Below, piece after piece: positions 16,527 to 23,955 of a DNA stretch of 64,000 bases; the stretch's first letter is position 1, and the number at the start of each line of letters is the position of its first letter. The stretch spans positions 1,736,001 to 1,800,000 of the forward strand of contig NZ_WRXO01000001.1 of NCBI RefSeq assembly GCF_009758125.1, written 5' to 3'. Both the position numbers and the translations under genes were made by a program. The stretch is from Chitinophaga oryziterrae. GTDB taxonomy: Bacteria > Bacteroidota > Bacteroidia > Chitinophagales > Chitinophagaceae. The notes below the pieces were generated by a model. It did not search any database. It was not told the DNA's origin and was given only the letters and a program-made list of their open reading frames with translations.

Positions 16527-17108
16527 ATGTTCGAAAGGATAGACCAGTTTGTAGCGAGGGACATACAACTTACACCAGAAGAACTGGAAGTATTCCACTC
16601 CATGCTGCAATATAAAAAAGTGAAAAAGAAAAGTTTCCTGCTGAAGGAAGGGGAGGTCTGTGACTTTGAAGCGTATATATTGAAGGGGTGTATCCGTACG
16701 TATTACGTCAATAAAGAAGGGGTAGAAACAATATTGTTGTTTGCGGTGGAAGACTGGTGGGTGAGCGATTTATCCAGTTTCTCAGAAAGAAAGCCTTCCA
16801 TACAGTTCATCGAAACACTGGAAGATTGTGAACTGCTGATGATCAACTACGAAGATAAAGCGAGGCTTTTTCAGGAAGTACCGAAGTTTGAAAGGTTGTT
16901 CAGGCACATGGTACAACGCTCTCTGGGCGTGCTGCAGCAACGTTTCTATGCCAATGTCTCCCAGACGGCGGAAGAAAGATACCTGGCATTTATAGAGAAG
17001 TACCCGCATATTGTACAGCGGGTCCCTCAGCATCAGATTGCCAGGTATATCGGTGTATCTCCTGAATTTTTAAGTAAAGTGAAAAGTTCGATGTATAAAA
17101 AGCTTTAG
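16527..17108 (+). CDS. Crp/Fnr-family transcriptional regulator
   Basis: 193 residues. A cyclic-nucleotide-binding-like beta-roll fills residues about 25-115 (VKKKSFLLKEGEVCDFEAYILKG split over strands), followed by a long dimer helix and a C-terminal helix-turn-helix (VPQHQIARYIGVSPEFLSKVK). No Cys cluster for an iron-sulfur centre is seen. It is divergent from the MG2-domain gene and convergent with the esterase operon. Effector and targets are unknown; Bacteroidota have many such small Crp-like proteins without proven cAMP binding. Confidence 0.92.
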   Translation: MFERIDQFVARDIQLTPEELEVFHSMLQYKKVKKKSFLLKEGEVCDFEAYILKGCIRTYYVNKEGVETILLFAVEDWWVSDLSSFSERKPSIQFIETLEDCELLMINYEDKARLFQEVPKFERLFRHMVQRSLGVLQQRFYANVSQTAEERYLAFIEKYPHIVQRVPQHQIARYIGVSPEFLSKVKSSMYKKL

Positions 17109-17118
17109 CTGTTTAAGC

Positions 17119-17745
17119 TCATATCTGGCTTTTGAAGATCAGCTTAGTCGCTTGCTCAATCTCATCCTGACTCACAGTATGTCCCATATTCGGATATACC
17201 TTTACGGTTATAGCTGCATGCATCTGCTGTAATATTTTTTCACTGGCCAGCACTCTGTCCACCGGTACATGCGGATCAGGGTTACTGGTGCCGATAAATA
17301 CAGGCGTTCCGCCAAAGTCTCCCGTATAATTCTCCTGATAAATCTTATCCCCGATCAATCCACCTGTAAACGCAACGGCTCCGCCATATCTCTGCGCATT
17401 CCTGGTCACAAATTCCAGTGTTAAACATGCTCCCTGGGAAAACCCGAGGAAGTATATATTCTCAGGTAAAATACCCTGAGCAATAACATCTGCAGTAATC
17501 TCTTTTATCACAGATAAAGCAGATGATAAATAAGGCTCATTCTGTGCCGGAGGCGCCATAAAAGAGTAAGGGTACCAGGTGCCACCAGACGCCTGTGGCG
17601 CAATGAGTGCAAAATCTTTCACCGGCAGGTAATTAGCCAGGGAGAGAATATCTTCCGCACTGGCACCACGTCCATGAATCATGATCATCACTTTGGATGC
17701 TTCGCTTATTTTCTTTCCTGCTGTAACCATGTTCTTCGTATGCAT
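17119..17745 (-). CDS. Alpha/beta hydrolase (phospholipase/carboxylesterase family)
   Basis: 208 residues when started at ATG 17745 (MHTKNMVTAG), one base after the stop of the upstream gene; a longer frame would overlap that gene. The nucleophile elbow is GFSQGACL (G-x-S-x-G), with the acid in SNPDPHVP and the catalytic His in NMGHTVSQ, and an oxyanion loop IHGRGASAEDIL. This pattern fits the short carboxylesterase/phospholipase_2 family. No signal peptide, so cytoplasmic. It is the last gene of a five-gene minus-strand operon with pirin and nitroreductase. Confidence 0.9.
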   Translation of the reverse strand: MHTKNMVTAGKKISEASKVMIMIHGRGASAEDILSLANYLPVKDFALIAPQASGGTWYPYSFMAPPAQNEPYLSSALSVIKEITADVIAQGILPENIYFLGFSQGACLTLEFVTRNAQRYGGAVAFTGGLIGDKIYQENYTGDFGGTPVFIGTSNPDPHVPVDRVLASEKILQQMHAAITVKVYPNMGHTVSQDEIEQATKLIFKSQI

Positions 17746-17746
17746 T

Positions 17747-18049
17747 TTATTCGTTTGTTTGTTTCTGCCATATATCGGCATATGTTTCCGGATGCTTTTT
17801 AAACTGAGCATGTACATAAGCACATAACGGTATCACCATCAGGTGATGTTCGCGGGCATATGCCACCATCGCTTCCAGCAATTTCACGGCGAGACCGTGA
17901 CCTTCTGCCTGTGGCATAATTTCCGTATGATAAACCGTCAGGTTCTTATCATTCACGCCAATCACCATTTCTCCCACCTGTTCGCCATTCTGCATCAGGT
18001 AAAAAGCGCCGTGATTTTTTTGATTTAATCTTAATACTACTTCTTCCAT
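17747..18049 (-). CDS. Small GNAT-like N-acetyltransferase (YjdJ/COG2388 type)
   Basis: 100 residues from ATG 18049 (MEEVVLRLNQKNHGAFYLM); the frame can be extended upstream by nine residues with no support. It shows the abbreviated GNAT core of the COG2388 group: a beta strand HTEIMPQAEGHGLAVKLLEA replacing the usual R/Q-x-x-G-x-G/A loop, then YAREHHLMVIPLCAYVHAQF. Proteins of this group are small and of unknown substrate. It sits between a small unknown gene and the esterase with one base to the latter. Confidence 0.85.
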   Translation of the reverse strand: MEEVVLRLNQKNHGAFYLMQNGEQVGEMVIGVNDKNLTVYHTEIMPQAEGHGLAVKLLEAMVAYAREHHLMVIPLCAYVHAQFKKHPETYADIWQKQTNE

Positions 18050-18085
18050 AAAATTAAGCTGCAAGGGTATGAGCAATATTCTTTT

Positions 18086-18415
18086 TCATGATGCCAGTTG
18101 AATATTTTCCTGGTCTAATACAAATTTGATTTCGTTGTTCAGCAACCCGCTGCCACCGCCATAATGCCGCCGTACGATCACCGACGGATTCAGTGCAGAG
18201 AGTTGTGCCTTCAGCCGGACTTCCTCCTCCGGTGTTACCCCGGCACATAACAATACAATGTGGAAAGAAGTTGTGGCAAAAGCTGCCAGCATTTCTTCCT
18301 CTGTGTTCACGGTTACGCCGTACCATCTTGCAGGAGCATTGAGCAGCCTGTTCATGACCAGCATGATTTCCGGATTACGGCCCAGCGCCAGTATGTTCAG
18401 TTGATCGATTTGCAT
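18086..18415 (-). CDS. Small protein of unknown function, response-regulator-like shape
   Basis: 109 residues, not recognised as a named family. The alternation of hydrophobic strands (QLNILALG, FHIVLLCAG, PSVIVRRHYGG) with helices resembles the start of a receiver or Rossmann-type fold, but the aspartate at the phosphorylation site is missing, so a phosphorylated role is unlikely. It is 5 bp downstream of the nitroreductase gene and 36 bp upstream of the GNAT-like gene, so it is real by context and should belong to the same operon. Confidence 0.65.
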   Translation of the reverse strand: MQIDQLNILALGRNPEIMLVMNRLLNAPARWYGVTVNTEEEMLAAFATTSFHIVLLCAGVTPEEEVRLKAQLSALNPSVIVRRHYGGGSGLLNNEIKFVLDQENIQLAS

Positions 18416-18420
18416 ATTCT

Positions 18421-18996
18421 TTAATCTAACAAAGTGGTAAATTCGGCCAGCGGCTTGCGGCTGCGTGGCGCCATCTCTCTTGATTTATACGGCTCTTCCA
18501 GTTTCTCTGCATCAGCCAGGTAACCCAGTGCAATGATACATACCGGCTCCTCATTCTCCGGCAGGGACAGTTTTTCTGAGATCTGCTGTTTACTGAACCC
18601 GGCCATCACATGACTGTAAATATCCATGCTGGATGCCTGTAACAATATAAAGGAATTAGCCATCCCTATATCATGCAGATAATAAGCGTTCTTCTGTTGT
18701 GTATCCGGTAATTCTTTGATACCGATCCCTGCCACCAGCACCGCAGCATTTTTAGCCCATGGCTGATTACCCGGAGCCAATGTTGACAGCAGCGTCTCAA
18801 ATCCTTCTGTACCCTTATGAGCATAGGCATAACGCCATGGCTGGGAGTTATTGGCACTGGCAGCCCATGAACCAGCTTCCAGTATTGTTTGCATATCCCT
18901 TTCTGATATCGCCTTTTCTGCAAAGGAGCGTGCGCTCCAGCGGTGCTTAATTAAATCTATTACCTGGTGTTTCGTCTGAGCAAACTTAATCGACAT
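18421..18996 (-). CDS. Nitroreductase-family protein (FMN oxidoreductase)
   Basis: 191 residues. The N-terminal RWSARSF motif binds FMN phosphate, followed by ASWAASANNSQPWRY, the standard S-x-x-N-x-Q-P-W signature, and ALGYLADAEKL near the C-terminus with the flavin-binding glycine. It is a cytoplasmic NAD(P)H-dependent reductase of nitroaromatic or quinone compounds. It lies 38 bp after the pirin gene. The combination with pirin is common in Bacteroidota and suggests defence against quinones or other electrophiles. Confidence 0.93.
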   Translation of the reverse strand: MSIKFAQTKHQVIDLIKHRWSARSFAEKAISERDMQTILEAGSWAASANNSQPWRYAYAHKGTEGFETLLSTLAPGNQPWAKNAAVLVAGIGIKELPDTQQKNAYYLHDIGMANSFILLQASSMDIYSHVMAGFSKQQISEKLSLPENEEPVCIIALGYLADAEKLEEPYKSREMAPRSRKPLAEFTTLLD

Positions 18997-19034
18997 AAAT
19001 AATTTAGTTTTCTATAATAAAATAAAGTTGGTTA

Positions 19035-19751
19035 TCAAAGCATTGGTACATCCATGATCAGCAGTTCTGCATTTTCATCCGTAGCTACTATATTAATACT
19101 ACCGGCTCCGCTAACGCCTATACCATCCCTGGTCCCTACTGCCTGTCCATCTATTGTAAATGAGCCACTTAATACGAACACGTACACGCCATTCCCCTCT
19201 TTTTTAACCTTGTAATTAACCTCTTTTCCCTTATCAAACAGTCCCATATTAAACCAGGCATCCTGGTAGATCCAGGTACCGGCATCATCCTTATCAGGTG
19301 AAATGATCTGTTGCAACTGGTTCTTCTTGTCCCTGATATCCAGTGATATCTGGTCGTACCTGGGCGTTACGTTCAATTGATTGGGAAACAGCCATATCTG
19401 TAAAAAAGACACCGGTCTGTCCTTATTGGCATTATACTCACTATGGAATACGCCGGTACCGGTACTCATTACCTGTATATCTCCCTGCCGGATGATCTCG
19501 GTATTCCCCAGGTTATCTTTATGCTCCAGGTCCCCTTCCAGCGGAATGCTGATAATCTCCATATTATCATGCGGATGGGCGTCGAAACCTCTTCCACCCG
19601 CTACCTTATCATCGTTAAACACCCGCAGGGCGCCGAATTGCATCCTTTCCGGATTATAGTAACTGGCAAAACTGAAGGTATGATGACTACTCAACCACCC
19701 ATGATCTGCATGTCCCCGTGTATCTGCCTTATGTAAAATGTAACTTGCCAT
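19035..19751 (-). CDS. Pirin-family protein
   Basis: 238 residues, a bicupin. The metal-site residues are visible in the N-terminal cupin: HPHDNMEIISI supplies two histidines, HSEYN supplies another His and the Glu. The usual pirin N-terminal pattern (HGWLSSHHTFSFASYY, NPERMQFGALRVFNDD) is complete. Several bacterial pirins have quercetinase or redox-linked roles; which applies here is unknown. It is first in the minus-strand operon that continues through the nitroreductase to the esterase. Confidence 0.95.
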   Translation of the reverse strand: MASYILHKADTRGHADHGWLSSHHTFSFASYYNPERMQFGALRVFNDDKVAGGRGFDAHPHDNMEIISIPLEGDLEHKDNLGNTEIIRQGDIQVMSTGTGVFHSEYNANKDRPVSFLQIWLFPNQLNVTPRYDQISLDIRDKKNQLQQIISPDKDDAGTWIYQDAWFNMGLFDKGKEVNYKVKKEGNGVYVFVLSGSFTIDGQAVGTRDGIGVSGAGSINIVATDENAELLIMDVPML

Positions 19752-19867
19752 ATCTTTTTTGTTTGTTACAACAAATATCGTATAAAACAGTGAGTAAAAC
19801 CATTAACATAGCTTAAGAAATTATGGGGAAGGGGGAATATCTGGTTGGATAGGAAAAATCATTAAAT

Positions 19868-20122
19868 ATGTATAAAGCAGAATATTATATGCCTAAAGTT
19901 ATTGATGAAGAGATGCATGACTATTTTATGCAACTAAATGACGCGGAAGAGAAATCCGTAGTGTTAATGTTAAAGACATTTATAAAAAGCCGCCAAGCTG
20001 CAATTGAAAATATCAACATTCTCGAGTACAATAACGAACTTGCTGACGCAGAAGCCGAATTTGAAAAAGGTAACTATATTACTCACGAACAACTATTAAA
20101 GACAATCTTATCGTTTCTCTAA
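19868..20122 (+). CDS. Small antitoxin-like protein, no toxin partner
   Basis: 84 residues, acidic and helical, with the closing pattern NNELADAEAEFEKGNYITHE common in Bacteroidota antitoxins paired with RelE/ParE toxins (E-x-G-x-x-x-S/T-x-E). No toxin gene follows: only 44 bp separate its stop from the convergent methyltransferase gene. It may be an orphan antitoxin or a small regulator. The family assignment is by resemblance only. Confidence 0.55.
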   Translation: MYKAEYYMPKVIDEEMHDYFMQLNDAEEKSVVLMLKTFIKSRQAAIENINILEYNNELADAEAEFEKGNYITHEQLLKTILSFL

Positions 20123-20166
20123 AAATATTGTACGTGTACTAAGGGTTCGTCATACAATGGTGACAG

Positions 20167-20781
20167 TTATAATTCTTTTCTGTACACGGCAGCGCATATA
20201 AACCGGCCATAATAAAATCTCTCATCAATTTTCTGGTATTGATAACGGCTGAAGAGGCCATCCATATCATTCAGTTTCCCGGCTTCTATCCTTGCGAACA
20301 CTTTAAAGAAGATGTACATTGTTTTCAGCATGATCTGCTGCCATAATTGTTTGGGATCATCAACAAAATCTGCAAATAACCAGTCCCCACCGGTTTTCAG
20401 GCAAGTGTGTAATTTCTCAAAAATAACAGCTGCATTAGTGGCAGAGAAGTTATCAAAGAGAAAAGGAGTGAGGATGATATCATATTGACGAGAGGAAGTA
20501 AATTCTTCAATAGATTGATGTACGAACTGTACATTGTTATACTGTACTCTTTTTTTAGAGAGTGTCAGCATGCTTTCGGAGATCTCTACATAAGTGATCT
20601 CAAGACCGGAAGGCTGGAACTTTTCAAGTATCCAGCCTGTTCCGCCGCCTACGATCAGCACGGTAGTATTTGGTTTTATATGGGATAAAAGATATACCTG
20701 CGCATTGATAATAGAACGCTGGAAGATTGTCCTGCTAAGGAAATCATAATACCTGGCTATTGTATCGTAGTTGTTTTTCAT
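20167..20781 (-). CDS. Class I SAM-dependent methyltransferase
   Basis: 204 residues with motif I VLIVGGGTGWILE, an acidic strand-2 end in ITYVEISESML, and a motif IV region YDIILTPFLFDNF. It resembles small-molecule methyltransferases of the UbiE-like group. The start ATG shares one base with the stop codon of the upstream transporter gene (TAATG), so it is translationally coupled to the efflux pump. It may modify the same compound that the pump exports. Likely under TetR control through the operator upstream of the pump gene. Confidence 0.88.
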   Translation of the reverse strand: MKNNYDTIARYYDFLSRTIFQRSIINAQVYLLSHIKPNTTVLIVGGGTGWILEKFQPSGLEITYVEISESMLTLSKKRVQYNNVQFVHQSIEEFTSSRQYDIILTPFLFDNFSATNAAVIFEKLHTCLKTGGDWLFADFVDDPKQLWQQIMLKTMYIFFKVFARIEAGKLNDMDGLFSRYQYQKIDERFYYGRFICAAVYRKEL

Positions 20782-22319
20782 TAATGGTCAGACAAGGCTA
20801 CCTGTACCGGTTTGCCTTTTCTCCCCGAAGCTAATAAAAGAATAGGTAAAGAAAGAAGGAAAACAAGCCCTATCAGCAGATAAGCATCATCAAAGCTCAT
20901 CAGACTGGATTGCCTGGTTACATTCATGTCGATCAATCTCAATGCCTTTCCTTTTGCTTCCAGTAATCCGGCGCCTTTACTGATGAATGAATTGGTATAG
21001 TCGGCCAGCCTTTTCACTGCCAGCGGATTATCCGTAGTAATATTGGCTACCAGGTCGGAACGATGTACTGCATTCCGCTGTGTAAGGTAGGTATTCACAA
21101 TCGCCAGCCCGAATGAACCGCCCAGCTGTCGCATCATATTATTCAGCGCAGCCCCCTGGGGAATATCCTTTGGCTCCAGCGAAGAGACGGCCAGCGAGGC
21201 CAGCGGCACTGTAATGACTGCCAGTCCTATCGCTCTCCATATCAGTGATACTGTAATATCCGATGCATTGGCATCCAGGCTTAACCTCGACATCTGCCAG
21301 CTAAACAGCATAAACAGCAGCATGCCAGTAGTAATCATCACCACAGGAGAAATGCCGCGTTGCAGCAATCTGGCCGATATTATCAGGCCGCCAATGGCCA
21401 GCAATGCACCCGGTAACAACAGTAACCCTGTTTGTGAAGGCGTGAAATTAAGTAGTCGTTGGGAAAACACTGGTGTGAGGAATACAGAGCTGAACAGCCC
21501 TATCCCAGATACAAAGGTGAGTATTGCCGCCACACTCAGATTCTTACTTCTCAACACCCTTAAATTGACGACAGGTGTTTTTGTTCTTAATTCCCACCAG
21601 ATGAACAGCAATAACCCAAAGAAAGCCATCACAGAAAGGCATACGATGTAGTTAGCATCAAACCAGTCATCCACTTCACCTCTTTCGAGTACTGTCTGCA
21701 AAGAGCCTACTCCTGTAGCCAGCAGGAATATCCCCAGCCAGTCTACCTTTCCCGCTGTTTGTTTGATCAGTGGTTCATGTAATAATGAATAGCATACAGA
21801 CGCTGCAGTGATACCAATAGGAATGTTGATATAAAATATCCAGGGCCATGAATAGAACTCCGTGATATAGCCACCTAAAGTGGGGCCTATCGTTGGGCCA
21901 ATGAACACACCGATCCCGAACAATGCGCTGGCCACATTCAGTTTCTCTTTAGGGAACAGTTCATACACAATTGCCTGAGATACGGACAACAAAGCACCGC
22001 CGCCTATGCCCTGCAGGAAACGGAAAGCAACGAGCACCCAGATATTGCTGGCTTGTCCGCACATGAAAGAGAAGAAGGTAAAGGCGATGATGGAGCCGAT
22101 ATAGTAATTACGTCTACCCAGTTTGGTGGTCAGGAAACCGGTAATAGGGATGATGATCACATTGGCGATAGCATAGGAAGTGATGACCCAGGAAGTGTCT
22201 TCCAGGGTAGCTCCAAGATTACCGCTCATGTGCGATAACGCCACATTAACGATAGAGGTGTCTATCAGTTCCATTACTGCAGCAGCAATAACGGTAACCA
22301 GCAATATTGTTCTGTTCAT
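20781..22319 (-). CDS. DHA2-family (EmrB/QacA-type) drug efflux MFS transporter
   Basis: 512 residues from ATG 22319 (MNRTILLVTVIAAAVMELID); an upstream extension would run into the operator palindrome. Fourteen membrane segments fit the DHA2 family. Signatures are ELIDTSIVNVALSHM in the first segment, the antiporter motif GIGVFIGPTIGPTLGGYIT in the fifth, and LGRRNYYIGSI after the second. It should export drugs or lipophilic compounds by proton antiport. Directly upstream is a 34-bp perfect palindrome matching the other operators of the TetR gene at 23170-23754. Confidence 0.93.
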   Translation of the reverse strand: MNRTILLVTVIAAAVMELIDTSIVNVALSHMSGNLGATLEDTSWVITSYAIANVIIIPITGFLTTKLGRRNYYIGSIIAFTFFSFMCGQASNIWVLVAFRFLQGIGGGALLSVSQAIVYELFPKEKLNVASALFGIGVFIGPTIGPTLGGYITEFYSWPWIFYINIPIGITAASVCYSLLHEPLIKQTAGKVDWLGIFLLATGVGSLQTVLERGEVDDWFDANYIVCLSVMAFFGLLLFIWWELRTKTPVVNLRVLRSKNLSVAAILTFVSGIGLFSSVFLTPVFSQRLLNFTPSQTGLLLLPGALLAIGGLIISARLLQRGISPVVMITTGMLLFMLFSWQMSRLSLDANASDITVSLIWRAIGLAVITVPLASLAVSSLEPKDIPQGAALNNMMRQLGGSFGLAIVNTYLTQRNAVHRSDLVANITTDNPLAVKRLADYTNSFISKGAGLLEAKGKALRLIDMNVTRQSSLMSFDDAYLLIGLVFLLSLPILLLASGRKGKPVQVALSDH

Positions 22320-22334
22320 GGGTAGAAACTTAAA

Positions 22335-22368
22335 GACCCTTATTATACCGATCGGTATAATAAGGGTC
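22335..22368. promoter_or_regulatory. 34-bp perfect palindrome, TetR-type operator
   Basis: The two 17-bp halves, split between 22351 and 22352, are exact reverse complements. The core TATACCGATCGGTATA is shared with the site at 23135-23150 (TATACCGATTGGTATA) and, in shorter form, with 23782-23795. It lies 16 bp before the efflux gene start and also just after the stop of the dehydrogenase gene, where the same hairpin could serve as a terminator. Confidence 0.85.
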
Positions 22369-22376
22369 AATTTTTT

Positions 22377-23117
22377 TTATCTGTTTGCGTTCATTGCATT
22401 TAATGCATCAGAAGGAGAGGAGAGGTATAATTTGTAGAAGTCGTTTGTACCAGCTACACGAATTTCGTAGTTATCTGTTGCTAATGACTGCAACAGTTCA
22501 TCTGCTACAACTTTAGGAGGGATACCATTTTCACCGCCTATTTCGGTAGAGAAAGTTGTATTCACAAGAGGAGGCATCAGTTCAAATACTTTCACGCTGC
22601 TGGCCTGATAGGTAAATCTGAGTGCCTGTGTATAGGAATGAAGAGCGGCTTTACTGGCGCTGTAACCAGGAAGGTTAATACCAGGCGTAAAAGCTACGAT
22701 AGAAGATACATTTACGATAGCTGCTTCAGTTTGTTTACTTAACAGCGGTAATAGTTTTTCATTCAGATAAACGATGGAGAAGAAGTTGGTCTGCATTTCT
22801 TCTTTGGCTTTCTTTGCAGCGTCTGCATGATCTGCCAGTTTATACACGTAAGAAAAACCTGCGTTATTAATCACGACGTTCAGTTTCGGAAACTGTGTGT
22901 TCAGCGTCTGCACCAGTTTATCAATATCCTGTTCATTGGCCACATCGGAAACGATCGGCGTTACATTCTTTAATTGAGCAGCAGCTTTTTCCAGTCTTTC
23001 TGCATTTCTGCCGGTGATGATCACATGATTCCCCTGTTCGGATAAAGATTTTGCTATTTCAAAGCCTATACCCAGGCTACCGCCAGTGATAAGAACGGTA
23101 TTGTTTGTTGTTTTCAT
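22377..23117 (-). CDS. Short-chain dehydrogenase/reductase
   Basis: 246 residues. Cofactor motif TGGSLGIGFEIAK, strand NNAGFSYVY, catalytic Ser in VNVSSIVAF and the Y-x3-K pair in YSASKAALHSYT. The pattern is close to DltE-like SDRs common beside TetR regulators. It reduces or oxidises a small carbonyl compound; substrate unknown. The operator at 23135-23150 lies 18 bp upstream of the ATG, so it is very probably repressed by the TetR protein encoded next. Confidence 0.92.
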   Translation of the reverse strand: MKTTNNTVLITGGSLGIGFEIAKSLSEQGNHVIITGRNAERLEKAAAQLKNVTPIVSDVANEQDIDKLVQTLNTQFPKLNVVINNAGFSYVYKLADHADAAKKAKEEMQTNFFSIVYLNEKLLPLLSKQTEAAIVNVSSIVAFTPGINLPGYSASKAALHSYTQALRFTYQASSVKVFELMPPLVNTTFSTEIGGENGIPPKVVADELLQSLATDNYEIRVAGTNDFYKLYLSSPSDALNAMNANR

Positions 23118-23134
23118 TTTGTTTGTTTTAATAT

Positions 23135-23150
23135 TATACCGATTGGTATA
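23135..23150. promoter_or_regulatory. TetR operator upstream of the SDR gene
   Basis: TATACCGATTGGTATA is palindromic except for the centre and matches the core of the 34-bp palindrome at 22335-22368. It sits between the stop of the TetR gene and the start of the SDR gene. Confidence 0.75.
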
Positions 23151-23169
23151 TTTATAATTAAAAAAAGAG

Positions 23170-23754
23170 TTATAGATCGAGGATCATTTTTTCTACTGAC
23201 TGTAACACCAGTTTCCTGTAGTTCAGTTTACCGGTTGCCTGTACTAGCATGATAGCGCCTTCAATGGTGGCTATCATCGTCAGCGCCCACTGATCGGGGT
23301 TTGCCGGCATTTTAAATTCTTTGTTCTCAGCCCCTTCTTTCAGATAAGCTACGAGCTTGTTTTTCCAGCTGGTAATCGCGTCGCCTACTTTTTCTCTCAG
23401 CTGCGGATGCGTGTCGTCTGCTTCAGTGGCAGTATTCAACAGTGGGCATCCTCCTTTTGGGAAAGGCAGTTTCATGAAGTTCTCATACACATTGGCATAT
23501 ACCAGTAATTTACCTTTCATAGTCTTCTCTTTCTCCATCTCCTGCTGAATAATAGCGATCACTTTCTTATGATTATAATCAAATGATGCTAATGCTACTT
23601 CATCTTTATTGGCGAAATTACCATAGATGCTCCCCTTCGTTAAGCCGGTAGCCTCGGTCATATCTGTTAAAGAAGTGCCCGCATACCCTTTCGTATTAAA
23701 AATGGGAGCGGTTTTCTCCACGATATATTGCCTGGTTCTTTCTGCTTTACTCAT
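23170..23754 (-). CDS. TetR/AcrR-family transcriptional regulator
   Basis: 194 residues. The N-terminal DNA-binding domain is canonical (FNTKGYAGTSLTDMTEATGL, then TKGSIYGNFANKDEVAL), with a larger C-terminal ligand domain that contains the GGCPLLNTATEADD segment typical of the TetR_C_6/YxaF-like group. Its own promoter region carries ATACCAATTGGTAT (23782-23795), so it probably represses itself, the SDR and the efflux pump. The inducer is unknown but probably a lipophilic or electrophilic compound exported by the pump. Confidence 0.94.
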   Translation of the reverse strand: MSKAERTRQYIVEKTAPIFNTKGYAGTSLTDMTEATGLTKGSIYGNFANKDEVALASFDYNHKKVIAIIQQEMEKEKTMKGKLLVYANVYENFMKLPFPKGGCPLLNTATEADDTHPQLREKVGDAITSWKNKLVAYLKEGAENKEFKMPANPDQWALTMIATIEGAIMLVQATGKLNYRKLVLQSVEKMILDL

Positions 23755-23781
23755 ATCAATCGCTTAAGACAATGTAAAAAT

Positions 23782-23795
23782 ATACCAATTGGTAT
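23782..23795. promoter_or_regulatory. TetR operator upstream of the TetR gene
   Basis: ATACCAATTGGTAT is a perfect 14-bp palindrome 28 bp before the TetR start codon. It shares the TACC-N4-GGTA frame with the operators at 22335-22368 and 23135-23150. Confidence 0.75.
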
Positions 23796-23955
23796 TATTT
23801 GCAAAATAATATTTTGGATAATGTCCAATTACGGACAGCTTCCGTACCAAAGCCGGACATTATCTGTCAAAATAGATATCTTTATTAATTGATTATCAAT
23901 TATATAGTAAAGTGGCCCTTTTTTAGCATAAGCCCCATTAAATAAATTATCCGCT

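Noticed and set aside
20123..20166. Toxin gene partner for the antitoxin-like protein
   Set aside because: Only 44 bp remain before the convergent methyltransferase, too short for a toxin.
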